Made by a program: the position numbers and the translations under genes. From positions 17,175-81,174 of the forward strand of contig CANJBY010000005.1 of the NCBI GenBank assembly GCA_947472735.1: 64,000 bases of DNA. Direction: 5' to 3'. This document shows, piece after piece, positions 17,063 through 27,012 of this stretch (position 1 is its first letter; each line of letters opens with the position of its first letter). The notes beneath the pieces are model-generated. The model worked only from the letters and a program-made list of their open reading frames with translations. It had not been told where the DNA came from and did no database searches. This DNA comes from Sphingomonadaceae bacterium (GTDB lineage: Bacteria > Pseudomonadota > Alphaproteobacteria > Sphingomonadales > Sphingomonadaceae).

Positions 17063-19699
17063 ATGAAACGCTCAGTTTCGACTTTCGCTGCCTCGCTCTC
17101 CGCGCTGGCTTTCGCTCAGTGCGCCTATGCAGCGACAGCAAACGATTTCGTGACCGTAACCGCATCCGAAATCGCCGTGAACGCCGATGGTGCGGGCGAA
17201 GCCCCATCAGATCCCGCAGTGGCGCAAGGCAACGACAGCGGTCTCACCGACATCGTGGTCACCGCCACCAAGCGCGAGACCAACCTCCAGCGCACCCCGA
17301 TTTCGATCTCGGTGATGGGCGCAGACACGGTGCGCGAGCGCAAGGTGCAGAGCCTGCTCGACCTGTCCGACGGCGGCGTTCCCAGCTTGCGCGTCGCTAC
17401 CTTCGAGGCCCGTCAGTCCGCCCTTACCATCGGGATCAGGGGCATTGTGCCGCTGGATGCGAACCAGCCCGCGCGCGAGCAGGGCGTCGGCATCTATATC
17501 GACGGCGTCTACCTCGGCCGTCAGCATGGTCTAAACGCAGCGCTGTTCGATATCGAGCGGATCGAAGTGCTCAAAGGACCCCAGGGTACCCTGTTTGGCC
17601 GTAACACCGAGGGCGGTGCCCTTTCGATGATCAGCAAGGCCCCGAGCGGCAATTTTAACGGTCGGGTCGAAGGCAGCATCGGTAACCTTGGTTCCTACAA
17701 TGGCGGGATCCATCTTGACTTGCCTGAATTCGCCGGCTTCTCGATCAAGCTTGACGGGGTAATCTCTCATCAGGATCCGGTCACGGAAAACCCGATGTCT
17801 GGGCAGGCGGGGTGGGGCCTCTACCACCGTAAGGGCGGCCGCGTAGCGGTACGTTGGCAGCCGATCGAAGCGATCACCAACGATTTCGCATTCGATATTG
17901 CGCACGACGAGAACACGCCGTTCTACAGCCAGTTGCTGAACTACAACCCGAACAATTGCCTGAGCGGCGGTACCAATGCCGCGCCGATCGCGATCCCGAC
18001 CGGCAGTACCTGCGTCACCCCAGGTACGGCCTTCACCAGCACTCAGGGGACGATCCGTTCGCTCCTCCCCGGAGTGATTGTCAACGGAACGACGCTGATG
18101 CGCACCGCCGATATCGGAGTTCCGCAGAAGGTCAGCGTCGACAAGACCCACGGATTCACCAACACGTTCAAATGGACGATTGCACCGGAAATCGAACTGC
18201 GCTCGATCACCGCCTGGCGCGGTGTCGATGTGGAGCAGTGGGATAACTCGGGCGGCGCGCATCGCGTGCCGGTGGTTAACCTGACCGCATCGTGCACCGC
18301 TACCGCGCCTTGCGCTTTCAGCCGCTACAGCCTTGCCGATTTGCGCCAGCGTCAATTCAGCCAGGAACTGCAGGCGGTTGGTTCGATCGGTCCGGTCGAC
18401 TACGTCGCAGGTCTCTACTACTTCAACGAGCACGTCAGCGACGATGCCGCAACGCCAAACTCGATCGGTGCCGTGGCGACGCTGAACAGCGCGAATGCGG
18501 TAATCGGGGCCACTTACGTGTCCATTCCGTTCTGCACCGCCAATACACCTCAGTTTGTGGGCAACGCCGTCAATGGCTGTTCGATAGACCGCGCCTCTGA
18601 AGTCTGGTCGAAGAGCTATGCCGCCTACGGCCAGTTGACCTGGAACGCGAACGAGGCGCTGCACATCACTGTCGGTGGGCGCTATTCCAAGGACAAGAAG
18701 CGAGGCGTCCTGCACTTTTCGCGCAACATCAACTACGATACGAACCCGACTGCCGCCGCTGCCGCCGGTTACGTCCCGCTCGACAAGACCTGGGACCGGT
18801 TCAACCCGACCGCAACGGTGGCTTACGACTTCAGCGACACCTTGCACGGTTATGCCAAGTACAGCACCGGTTACCGCGCCGGCGGCGCCAGTTCGCGCAC
18901 TTCGGATTATCGGGCTTTCGATCCGGAAGAAGTGAATAGCTACGAAATTGGCCTGAAGGCGGACTTCTGGGATCGCCGTGCCCGCCTGAACCTTGCTGCC
19001 TACACAATGGACCGCAAGAACAGCCAGGTCGACCTCAGCACGATCCAGCCTACGGCGACCGGCAACTTCAACAATCTCGTCACCTTCAATGCTCCGGGGA
19101 CTACCAAGATCCGCGGGATCGAAGCGGACCTGACAGTGAAGCCGGTGGACGGGCTGACACTTGGCCTGTCCTATGCCTACACCTATACCGACGTTCCGCT
19201 GGTTCCTGTGACCTATGAGGAATTCAGCTCCGGGGGCGTGCGTACTGGTAACAAGACCACTGTGCCTCAGAAATTCTATATCGTCTTCACCCCCCGCAAC
19301 GCGGCCAGCGGCTCGATAGACTACGAGCTCCCGGCCTTCGCCGAGGCCCGCGTCAAGTTGCACATCGATGCCAACTACGCCCAGGCAACCCAGTCGTTCG
19401 ATCAGTTCGCGACCAAGGCTGACGGGTCGTTCATCGTCAATGGGCGCCTCTCGTTGCTCGACATCGGCTTGGGCGGTTCAACCAGCAAGTTGTCGGTAAG
19501 CGTGTGGGGACGTAACTTGTTCAACGAGCAGCACGTCTATCGCCGCGATCCTTCAAACAGCCTGCCGTCAGTGCAGTCGACCGCGGCCACCGGCGTGCCG
19601 AACGTGGTCGTAATCGGCAACAATGGCGGGGTTCTGGGTGACTACGGCAATTTCAACACGCCGCGCACCTTTGGTCTCGAAGCATCGCTTTCGTTCTGA
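17063..19699 (+). CDS. TonB-dependent outer membrane receptor
   Basis: An 878-aa outer membrane transporter. There is a signal peptide (MKRSVSTFAASLSALAFAQCAYA), then a TonB-box-like stretch (LTDIVVTATKRETNLQ), the plug domain (SVMGADTVRERKVQSLLDLSD; IDGVYLGRQHG; IEVLKGPQGTLFGRNTEGGAL) and a long beta-barrel ending in LEASLSF with the terminal phenylalanine needed for barrel assembly. The barrel resembles receptors used by sphingomonads for non-siderophore substrates. Substrate unknown. The upstream PhoB-type half-sites would fit uptake of a phosphorylated compound; two secreted paralogues follow downstream. Confidence 0.93.
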   Translation: MKRSVSTFAASLSALAFAQCAYAATANDFVTVTASEIAVNADGAGEAPSDPAVAQGNDSGLTDIVVTATKRETNLQRTPISISVMGADTVRERKVQSLLDLSDGGVPSLRVATFEARQSALTIGIRGIVPLDANQPAREQGVGIYIDGVYLGRQHGLNAALFDIERIEVLKGPQGTLFGRNTEGGALSMISKAPSGNFNGRVEGSIGNLGSYNGGIHLDLPEFAGFSIKLDGVISHQDPVTENPMSGQAGWGLYHRKGGRVAVRWQPIEAITNDFAFDIAHDENTPFYSQLLNYNPNNCLSGGTNAAPIAIPTGSTCVTPGTAFTSTQGTIRSLLPGVIVNGTTLMRTADIGVPQKVSVDKTHGFTNTFKWTIAPEIELRSITAWRGVDVEQWDNSGGAHRVPVVNLTASCTATAPCAFSRYSLADLRQRQFSQELQAVGSIGPVDYVAGLYYFNEHVSDDAATPNSIGAVATLNSANAVIGATYVSIPFCTANTPQFVGNAVNGCSIDRASEVWSKSYAAYGQLTWNANEALHITVGGRYSKDKKRGVLHFSRNINYDTNPTAAAAAGYVPLDKTWDRFNPTATVAYDFSDTLHGYAKYSTGYRAGGASSRTSDYRAFDPEEVNSYEIGLKADFWDRRARLNLAAYTMDRKNSQVDLSTIQPTATGNFNNLVTFNAPGTTKIRGIEADLTVKPVDGLTLGLSYAYTYTDVPLVPVTYEEFSSGGVRTGNKTTVPQKFYIVFTPRNAASGSIDYELPAFAEARVKLHIDANYAQATQSFDQFATKADGSFIVNGRLSLLDIGLGGSTSKLSVSVWGRNLFNEQHVYRRDPSNSLPSVQSTAATGVPNVVVIGNNGGVLGDYGNFNTPRTFGLEASLSF

Positions 19700-19726
19700 T
19701 CCGTTTTCAAATTGCGACCCGACCTG

Positions 19727-19762
19727 GGGCGGGCGGCAGTCAAGCCGTCCGCCCTTCCTTTT
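19727..19762 (+). terminator. rho-independent terminator after the TonB receptor
   Basis: An 11-base stem (GGGCGGGCGGC / GCCGTCCGCCC with one G-U pair) with loop AGTCAA, followed by TTCCTTTT. It lies 28 bases after the receptor stop and separates it, at least partly, from the two secreted-protein genes. Confidence 0.8.
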
Positions 19763-19873
19763 GTCCTCAGCGGAAGAACGAGCCAATTTCCTTATCGCGA
19801 TAAGTTTTCTCTTGGCAGGTCCGAGCACTCCCGCCACACCGTGAACAACAGATCGGACACGCGGGAGTTTGTG

Positions 19874-20857
19874 ATGCGACTGAGACGGATGATCCACAAG
19901 GCGTTGTTGTGCCTCGTCCTCACCCTCCCACATCCGGCGCAGGCTGCCGAGCCTTGCGATCGCAACTGCCTCGAAAGCCACGCCAACGCCTATATTGCCG
20001 CCGCGCTGGCACACGATTTGTCGAAGCTGCCGCTCGCCCCTGACGTCAAGGTCGCAGAGAACAACAGCGCGATCAGACCGGGCGAGGGCTCCTTTGCTAC
20101 GTTGAGCGGGCAAGGCAAGTATCGCCATTATTTCGCCGATCCGGTCACCGGCAGTGTCGGCCTCATCACCACGGTCACCGAGCATGGCGCGAAGGGAATC
20201 CTCGATCTCCGGATGCGCGTGGTTGATGGCAAGATCGCCGAGATCGAGACGCTGATGATCCGCGACGCTGGCGGGCATGACCGGTACGAGGCGCTGGTTG
20301 GTCCCGAGCAGCCATGGCTCGATGTCATACCTCCCGAAAAGCGTCTTTCGCGGGCGGAGATGGTCCGCGCGGTGAACCACTACTTCACATCCATGACGCA
20401 CAATGACGGTCGCGGCGATTACACCTTCTTCGACGACGAGTGCGACCGGCTCGAGCATGCGCTCAAAACCACCAACGTCCGCCAACGCGAAGCCTATGGT
20501 CATTCGAGCGATACCAACTTCAGCTCGCTGACTTGCGCGCAGCAGCAGGAGACCGGTTTCCTCGGCTTCGTCACCGAGATCCGTAACCGCCGCTTTTTCA
20601 TCATCGACGAGGAACGGCAGGTGATGCTCGCGGCTGTTACGCTGGATCACAACGGCACGATCCGCAAGCTGCCGCAAACGAACGGCACCGTCTTCGTCCT
20701 GCCGCCCTACTTCAATGTGCCCCGGACATTGCAGGTTTACGAGGCCTTCAAACTGCGCGGCGAGAAGCTCTACCGGATCGAGATGACGCTGGTCGAAACG
20801 CCCTATGGCAACCGTCCGCCCTGGCAGGACGGCGCGGACATCACGGTGATCAAGTGA
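19874..20857 (+). CDS. secreted protein of unknown function, paralogue 1
   Basis: A 327-aa protein with a signal peptide (IHKALLCLVLTLPHPAQAAEP). The mature part opens with CDRNCLESHANAYIAAALAHD, then LPLAPDVKVAENNSAIRPGEGSF. A second, weaker copy of this pattern begins near MVRAVNHYFTSMTHNDG. The start at 19874 is preceded by GGGAG; the 54 extra residues in the track lie over the terminator of the receptor. I do not know a function. The CDxxCL...EN...G-G-W pattern resembles a family also found in actinobacteria and fungi (possibly DUF8021), from memory only. It overlaps the next gene's leader and is clearly related to it. Confidence 0.8.
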   Translation: MRLRRMIHKALLCLVLTLPHPAQAAEPCDRNCLESHANAYIAAALAHDLSKLPLAPDVKVAENNSAIRPGEGSFATLSGQGKYRHYFADPVTGSVGLITTVTEHGAKGILDLRMRVVDGKIAEIETLMIRDAGGHDRYEALVGPEQPWLDVIPPEKRLSRAEMVRAVNHYFTSMTHNDGRGDYTFFDDECDRLEHALKTTNVRQREAYGHSSDTNFSSLTCAQQQETGFLGFVTEIRNRRFFIIDEERQVMLAAVTLDHNGTIRKLPQTNGTVFVLPPYFNVPRTLQVYEAFKLRGEKLYRIEMTLVETPYGNRPPWQDGADITVIK

Positions 20858-20868
20858 GGAGCGGGGCA

Positions 20869-21948
20869 ATGTTCAGGTTGATGTTTTCCGGCGTTGCCGT
20901 CGCCGCACTTGCCTTCCCGGCGATTGCGGCCACGACGCCAACCTGCGACGAGGTTTGCCTGAACCGCCTGGCCGATCAGTTCGTGCAAGCGATGGCGGTC
21001 AACGACGGTTCGCGCCTGCCGCTTGGCACGTCCTTCCGCTACACCGAGAACGGTCAAAGGCTCGAGCCGGGTGACGGGATGTGGGGCACGCTCAGTGCCT
21101 ATGCCGGACAGGATACGGCGCTGTCTCCGGCGGCGGCCAAACTACCCTATCGATTGACCCTGTTCGATCCGGCCAAGGGCGAGGTCGTTCGACTGGTAGA
21201 AACTGACGAGAACTCCACGCGGGGCCTGACCGTTTTGCGTCTGAAGCTGGACGCCGAAGGCAAGCTCGGCGAGGCCGAAGTGTTGCCGGTGCGCGAGGAA
21301 TTCGCCGGGAACCGGGGTGGAACGGTAACCCTGCTGCAGCCGTTGCTGCTGGTCACCATGGACGGTGAGAAGCTCGAGGCGGCAGACCCGCTGCTGAGCC
21401 GGCGTGAGGCAACATCGTCAAGTCCCGCCGAATTGCAGGCCGCCGCCGATGCCTATCTCGATGCCATGCAAGGCGGGAAGGGCGGGGCGGCTCCAATCGC
21501 GGAAGATTGCTTGCGCCGGGACAACGGCGTGCGCACCACGGGCAACTCCGCGAGTGATCCGCTCGATCCGGCGAAACCTGCTTTCAAGCCTTTCGCGCTG
21601 TCCTGCCAGGCCCAGCTCGACAGCGGGTTCTATTCCAATGTGGCCCGCATTCGCGACCGCCGTTACGTGGTGGACGCCGCGCGCGGTCTGGTGCTGGTGC
21701 TGACTCAGATGGATCTTCCCGGAACCTGGCTTACATTCAAGGCGCCCAAGGTGGGTACCGTTGCCTATCCCGGCCCGCGCGGCACCGATCCTGCGCTCGA
21801 CGGGCAGTTCGCCAATCGCTTCAGCGCCAATATGATCGCCCCGGTTTCGATGAATGCGGCGCTGCTGTTCAAGGTTGTGGAAGGTAAGATTGCCCGGATC
21901 GACGCGTTTTACCGCGGTGCGCCGCTGGGGATCAAGTCGGGCTGGTAG
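20869..21948 (+). CDS. secreted protein of unknown function, paralogue 2
   Basis: A 359-aa protein with a signal peptide (FSGVAVAALAFPAIAATTP). The mature N-terminus CDEVCLNRLADQFVQAMAVND and FRYTENGQRLEPGDGMWGTL align with the same places in the preceding gene, so the two are tandem paralogues. A second internal unit starts at AELQAAADAYLDAMQGGKGG and again reaches C-LRRDNGVRTTGN, so each protein looks like two copies of one domain. ATG at 20869 with GAGGAG seven bases upstream is preferred to the GTG at 20854. Role unknown; secretion and position suggest processing or binding of the substrate of the nearby TonB receptor. Confidence 0.8.
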   Translation: MFRLMFSGVAVAALAFPAIAATTPTCDEVCLNRLADQFVQAMAVNDGSRLPLGTSFRYTENGQRLEPGDGMWGTLSAYAGQDTALSPAAAKLPYRLTLFDPAKGEVVRLVETDENSTRGLTVLRLKLDAEGKLGEAEVLPVREEFAGNRGGTVTLLQPLLLVTMDGEKLEAADPLLSRREATSSSPAELQAAADAYLDAMQGGKGGAAPIAEDCLRRDNGVRTTGNSASDPLDPAKPAFKPFALSCQAQLDSGFYSNVARIRDRRYVVDAARGLVLVLTQMDLPGTWLTFKAPKVGTVAYPGPRGTDPALDGQFANRFSANMIAPVSMNAALLFKVVEGKIARIDAFYRGAPLGIKSGW

Positions 21949-24804
21949 CTAATTTGCAGGCGCTGCGGCCGCTTCTGGCAGCACCAGCACCGGCACGGCG
22001 GCAGTATCGGCAAGATATTTGCGCGCCAGTTCCTGCAATTCCGCCGGAGTGATGGCGAGCAAGCGCGCGCGCGCCTTGACGAAGCGATCGAGGCGGTCCG
22101 GCTCCGATTGCGCCCGCGCCACCAGACCGATCCAGCCGCGGTTGGTCTTGAGCTGGTTATCGTAGGCCTCAAGCAAGGGTTGGCGCGCGCGTTGCAGCAG
22201 ATCCTCGCTGACCGGCGCATCGCGCAGTCTGCCTAGCGCGGCCAGGATCGCCGCGCGGGTCGCCGCGACGTCCTTGACGTCGACAGACGCTGTTATGCTG
22301 AACGTACCGTAATCATCCCAGCTCTGGCTCAGGTTGCTGCTGGCGTTGGGCGAGTAGGCCTTCCCGAGCTGCTCGCGCAGCGTATCGTTGAGTACGATCC
22401 CGACCACCCGATCAAGCACGGCAAAACGCCGATTGTCGACGGCGTCACTGTCGTCGCGGGTGGGCCATACCAATTGGAGCAGGGCCTGGTCCTTCGGCCC
22501 GGTGTGGCGCAGCACGCGCAGGCTGCGGTTGGCAGTGAAGGGCCGCTGGCGCTGCTCGGGATAGCGCCCGAATTCTGCCTCGCGAGTGGGCAAGGCGCCG
22601 AAAGTCTTGGCGGTCAGAGCAATCGCTTGTGCTTCGTCGATGTCGCCGACGATGCCGATTTCAATTGCGCCGCGGTCCAGCCGGTCTGCCAGGTCCGCCT
22701 TGAGTTTCGCAAAGGTCAGCGCGCGGTAGTCCTCGACCTTGTGCAGCATGAAGCGCGGATCATCATCGGACAGGATGCCGCCAATTGAGGCTCCCAGTGC
22801 CGAGCCCGGCGAGGTGCGCAGCTGGGCAAAGTAGTTGTTCATCGCGAGGCGATACTGCACTTGCCCTTCCGGCCGGTAACCGGGATCGGTCACATAGGCC
22901 GCCATCAATTGCAGTTCTGTCTCGAGGTCGCGTGTCGTGGTCGTCACGGTCGAGCCGAAGACCTCGGGGTTGGCGCTGAATGCCATGGCAACGCTGCGGT
23001 CGGATAGCAGGCTCTGGAGATCGTCCTGGCTGTGCTTGCCGAGTCCACCGGCGACGAAGGCGGAGACCATCTCGGTCGCGAGCGGATTGGCCTTGGTCGA
23101 TAGTCGCCCCCCGCCGTCGAGCGCGAACTGTGCGATAACCCGATCCGTCTCGTTGTCGGTATGACGCAGGTTGAGCCGCACGCCATTGGCAAAGCGCAGG
23201 CGGCGGATGCCCAGCTGCGGTTCGCGCGCATCGGTAACGACGGCGCCGGGCCGACCGAAATCGGTGTAGCCAAACGTCCCGGTGATGGCGCTGTCAGTCT
23301 GTTGGAGCGGCGAGCGCATGGCCCGGTCCCACGCCGCTCGCAGCGCTGCGCCGCCGCCTTCGGGCTGGTATCGGCCCTGGAAGCGGATCAAAGGATCCTT
23401 GAGCGGCACGGCCTCACGCTTGAGCGCCGCCAGAACGGTTTCGGGCGTGATGCGCGGAGCAAAGGATTCGAAACGCTCCAAGGCTGACTGCGGCGTGGTC
23501 GGTACACGCTCATCACGGAGCAGCGAAAAAGCTGCGGAGATGAGCGCACCGTTGCTGCGCGTACCGGCCAGTTCGGCCTCGTTCCGGGCGGCTTTGCGGA
23601 TGACGGCGAGCTGCTCCGCCACTTCGGCGGACGTGAAGCCGAATTCCATCGCTCGCCGGTACTCGGCGATCGCAGCCGCGAATCCGCGCGGCCACTTGCG
23701 ATCCACGGTATCGACCGCCAGTTCGGTTGCTCGGCCCGCCTTGAGAAGGTCTCCGGTGTCAAAGCTTGCGGCGCGAAAAGGTGGATCTGGGAGCCGACCG
23801 GCGCGCTGGAACCGGCGGTTGACAATGCCGTAGCCGATCTGGCGCAGCAGCTCTTCCTGGCGGTTGGCTGCGGTGTCTGGCTCGTCTAGCCGCGGACCTT
23901 TGCGGGTCGCGGTGACGCGTTCCGACAGCGCTTGCTCGACGTATATCGCGGTGCGCCCGACGTCCTTCGCCCTGACCGGACCGGCCGGCGGTTGATGTGC
24001 GGCACCAGTGCGTTCCCAGTCACCAAACTGCGCGCGGATGGCGGTCTCGACCGCATCGGGCGCAAAGTCTCCGACTACGACGATGGTGACATGATCCGGC
24101 ACGTATTCGCGTTGCCAGAATGCCTTGAGGTCGCTCGCGGTTGCGGCTGAAATGGTTTCCGTCGTGCCAATTGCCAGGCGGCGGGGATACAGCGCCTGAG
24201 GATCGGTGAAGGACAACTGATCAGCCAGATTGCGGAAGCCTGGGCTGTCCCGGTCGCGCCGCTCGGCCAGGATCACTCCGCGCTCGCGCTCGACCGCTTC
24301 TGGCGCGAAGATCAGTTCGCTCGCCGTCTCGCGCATCAGCATCAGCGCGGTATCGAGCAGCGCGGGCTTCGCCTCCGGAAGGTCAAGCAGGTAGGTTGTG
24401 CGCTGGAACCCGGTCTGCGCGTTGGTATCGGCGCCGAAGGCCAGACCATTGCGTTCGAGCAGTCGAACCATTTCGCCTTCGGGCACCCGGGTCGAGCCAT
24501 TGAAGGCCATGTGCTCTACAAAGTGGGCATAGCCGCGTTCGTGCTCAGCCTCGTCAAGCGACCCGGCCGCCACCTCCATCCGCACCAGCGCGGTGCCCTT
24601 CGGCGTGGCGTTCTGGCGGATGACATAGCGCATCCCGTTAGACAGTCGACCGAAGCGCCAGGCCGGATCGACCGGCAGGTCGCTCTTCTCGAAAGCCCAG
24701 ATGGACGCAGGCGGCGGGGCCAGTTGCGCGAGGCGCACATCGCCGGCGCAGGCGGAGAGAGCGAGACCGAACAGGACGGCAAGGTGCAGAGATCGCAAAC
24801 GCAT
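21949..24804 (-). CDS. M16 family zinc peptidase, lipoprotein
   Basis: A 951-aa insulinase/pitrilysin-type protease with tandem M16 units. The inverted zinc motif HFVEHMAFNGS is present, followed by the downstream acidic region ERERGVILAERRD. The second half (from about residue 530) lacks an obvious HxxEH and would be the inactive partner. The start at 24804 gives a lipoprotein signal (MRLRSLHLAVLFGLALSACAGD) with lipobox LSAC; the track's 79 earlier residues have no signal-like sequence. It is likely anchored in the periplasm. Convergent with the secreted paralogue; stops are adjacent. Confidence 0.92.
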   Translation of the reverse strand: MRLRSLHLAVLFGLALSACAGDVRLAQLAPPPASIWAFEKSDLPVDPAWRFGRLSNGMRYVIRQNATPKGTALVRMEVAAGSLDEAEHERGYAHFVEHMAFNGSTRVPEGEMVRLLERNGLAFGADTNAQTGFQRTTYLLDLPEAKPALLDTALMLMRETASELIFAPEAVERERGVILAERRDRDSPGFRNLADQLSFTDPQALYPRRLAIGTTETISAATASDLKAFWQREYVPDHVTIVVVGDFAPDAVETAIRAQFGDWERTGAAHQPPAGPVRAKDVGRTAIYVEQALSERVTATRKGPRLDEPDTAANRQEELLRQIGYGIVNRRFQRAGRLPDPPFRAASFDTGDLLKAGRATELAVDTVDRKWPRGFAAAIAEYRRAMEFGFTSAEVAEQLAVIRKAARNEAELAGTRSNGALISAAFSLLRDERVPTTPQSALERFESFAPRITPETVLAALKREAVPLKDPLIRFQGRYQPEGGGAALRAAWDRAMRSPLQQTDSAITGTFGYTDFGRPGAVVTDAREPQLGIRRLRFANGVRLNLRHTDNETDRVIAQFALDGGGRLSTKANPLATEMVSAFVAGGLGKHSQDDLQSLLSDRSVAMAFSANPEVFGSTVTTTTRDLETELQLMAAYVTDPGYRPEGQVQYRLAMNNYFAQLRTSPGSALGASIGGILSDDDPRFMLHKVEDYRALTFAKLKADLADRLDRGAIEIGIVGDIDEAQAIALTAKTFGALPTREAEFGRYPEQRQRPFTANRSLRVLRHTGPKDQALLQLVWPTRDDSDAVDNRRFAVLDRVVGIVLNDTLREQLGKAYSPNASSNLSQSWDDYGTFSITASVDVKDVAATRAAILAALGRLRDAPVSEDLLQRARQPLLEAYDNQLKTNRGWIGLVARAQSEPDRLDRFVKARARLLAITPAELQELARKYLADTAAVPVLVLPEAAAAPAN

Positions 24805-24880
24805 TGGAACTCTCGTGGCCCAAACCGGCCAGCGCAGCAAGAGCCGCCCGACGAGCACCACTCGTCGTTGGAGGAATAGG

Positions 24881-26917
24881 CTACTTGCCGGCCGGTTGCG
24901 GAGCCAGACAAGCGTCAGGATTGCGCTCCCAATCGATGTCGTAAGTCGCCGGCACTGTCTCGCTGGCCGGCGACCGACCAAAACTGGCCGGATCGTAGTA
25001 GATCCAGGCCATGGAGTTGTCGAAGCGCGACAGTTGCCCATTATCGGCTGCCGCGACGCTGGGGGCGACTTCCAGTTGCACCGTGCGATTTGCCCGGATC
25101 ATCCGGATTGCGCCGGCGCGGCGCTCAAAACTCCGCCGGTAGATTTTGCCATACATTACGCGGTTGAATGTGGTGTTGAACGACCAGTCCTTTTCCGCCG
25201 TCGCTGTGGGTAGGCGCACGGTTGTGACGTAGCAGTCAAACCCCGGTTGGGTATAAAATGGGACGGTGGAGGTGGCATCATTGCCGTGCTGACGACGGTC
25301 GGGTGGGGAGAACCCTCCGCCAGGCAAAGACAGCGAGCGTGATTGCGTGGAACCGGTCTCCCAATCGACCGGACCCGTTCCCGATATCTCGAGAATGCTG
25401 GCTAGCTCGGCGGAATCAAACCGCCAGCTAACCTTGCCGACCGCATTCCAGTTTGAGCTGCCTTCAAGGTTTTGCCGAAAGCTGCTTTCCAGCTGACTGT
25501 CGCTCACGGTGCTGAACTGAAGATATTCCACGAGCGCCTGTGCGCCTCGTTTGATCGAAATCTGCCGGATTTTTGCCGGCACTTCAAATCCGCCCCGGGC
25601 GTCGATCTCGTAAAGGTTCGTTTCGTCCGGCTTTGTCGCGGGCTTCCATGGATTGGCCTCAAGCGCTGTGCCGCTTGCAGACAAGGGCAGAACCCAGCGA
25701 TAGGGCATGACCGGCTCGGACGTAGGATGATACTGGTGTGGAAGCGTCCCATCGAGCCACCACACCTTGCCAGCGATTTGCGCCCGGACCAGCACATGGT
25801 CGAACATGAAGGGATTGGGCATGCGCGCGTCCATCCCGTCATCCGAGCCATTGTTGCTCACCAGCACCGCCTCGGCGGGCACACCCAGCTCGTGCAGCAG
25901 CGCGAGGAGCAGTGCGGTCTTGCCTTTGCAGTCGCCGTAGCGGCGCTGCCAGGTCACATCGGCTTGGGCCGGGGTCAGATTTCCGCCGTTCAGCCCGACA
26001 TAAACGTAGCGGACCTGTTGCTGAACCAGCTTCAAGGCCGCAGCGGCACGGGCCATGGGATCGCTACTGGCTGCCGCGATCTCCGCAGCTTCGTGCTTGA
26101 TCGGAGAATTGGCCGGGAGGGCGGCGGCATTGGAAAACAGAGGTGCGATACGGCCCGACACCGACTGCCAGGTGGGAAAATCGCTGTATTCGATCAGCCG
26201 CTGCCAGTTGTAGCGAGGCGGAGCGCTCTTGGGTGGATTCAACGGACCGGGGTTATCCAGCGATACCCGGATTGCCTGCGCCTCGCGCACCATCTGCGGG
26301 GAAAGATCGCTGGTCGGCCGCAGCATCGGCTCCTGCTGGCTGTCCCACGAAAGCCGCAAATTGTATCGCCCCGGCGGCGGCGTTGCAGCTAGATACATCA
26401 GGCCGGCGTTATCCGGGCCGAGCGTCGGGTCCTGGGTCCGCAGGGTGTAGGAGACTTCGAGATCATCCCCGACACGCAGATCGGGCACTCGCAGCACCGC
26501 TGTCAGTGCGCCGTCCAGCATGGCGGTTTCCAGCTGATCTTCTCGTCGAAGAATCTCGAACTGGGTGGTTGCCAGCACATCGCGCATCACCCCGTTGCGA
26601 TAAACCTTGATGGCGTGGACGACCGGCGCTCCTGCGGCCGGGTTCCATGTCAGAGTGACATTGCCCAATTGCAGCGCGGTGGGTTCCAGCAACCGGAACA
26701 TCGAGGAAATGAACGAGGATTGCCCCGAGCGGTCGAGATGGACCTGCACGTCTTGCTGGCGCAGGAAAATCGGGCCGCGGACATTGTCAGGTACCGGCAG
26801 TGGATCGGGTGTGAGGACCCAACCCGGCGGCGGCCCGAACTTGATATCCTGATCCTTGGCATAAATGGGAGATGCAAACAGTCCGCAAATCGCAACAACG
26901 GTGAATATTGGACGCAT
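24881..26917 (-). CDS. secreted DUF3857 / transglutaminase-like protein
   Basis: A 678-aa exported protein with signal peptide MRPIFTVVAICGLFASPIYA. An N-terminal beta-rich DUF3857-type region is followed by a transglutaminase-like domain with the full triad: Cys in YGDCKGKTALLLALL, His in FMFDHVLVRA and Asp in WWLDGT. A C-terminal domain with beta strands ends in the mature tail. Such proteins are predicted periplasmic peptidases or isopeptidases; substrates are unknown. ATG at 26917 is preceded by GAGGGGGAA and is the only start with a signal peptide. It is upstream of the M16 lipoprotein on the same strand with 76 bases between, so the two may act together. Confidence 0.88.
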   Translation of the reverse strand: MRPIFTVVAICGLFASPIYAKDQDIKFGPPPGWVLTPDPLPVPDNVRGPIFLRQQDVQVHLDRSGQSSFISSMFRLLEPTALQLGNVTLTWNPAAGAPVVHAIKVYRNGVMRDVLATTQFEILRREDQLETAMLDGALTAVLRVPDLRVGDDLEVSYTLRTQDPTLGPDNAGLMYLAATPPPGRYNLRLSWDSQQEPMLRPTSDLSPQMVREAQAIRVSLDNPGPLNPPKSAPPRYNWQRLIEYSDFPTWQSVSGRIAPLFSNAAALPANSPIKHEAAEIAAASSDPMARAAAALKLVQQQVRYVYVGLNGGNLTPAQADVTWQRRYGDCKGKTALLLALLHELGVPAEAVLVSNNGSDDGMDARMPNPFMFDHVLVRAQIAGKVWWLDGTLPHQYHPTSEPVMPYRWVLPLSASGTALEANPWKPATKPDETNLYEIDARGGFEVPAKIRQISIKRGAQALVEYLQFSTVSDSQLESSFRQNLEGSSNWNAVGKVSWRFDSAELASILEISGTGPVDWETGSTQSRSLSLPGGGFSPPDRRQHGNDATSTVPFYTQPGFDCYVTTVRLPTATAEKDWSFNTTFNRVMYGKIYRRSFERRAGAIRMIRANRTVQLEVAPSVAAADNGQLSRFDNSMAWIYYDPASFGRSPASETVPATYDIDWERNPDACLAPQPAGK

Positions 26918-27012
26918 CAAATTCCCCCTCGGTCCGAGAGGATTACCATGAATCACTGTATGATAGGATGCAAGTCGGCCTGTGATTGCGTCCATATCGG
27001 ATGAACCGCCGG

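Noticed and set aside
17531-19363. 610-aa minus-strand ORF opposite the TonB receptor
   Set aside because: Arises from codon bias; no start signal, no domain.
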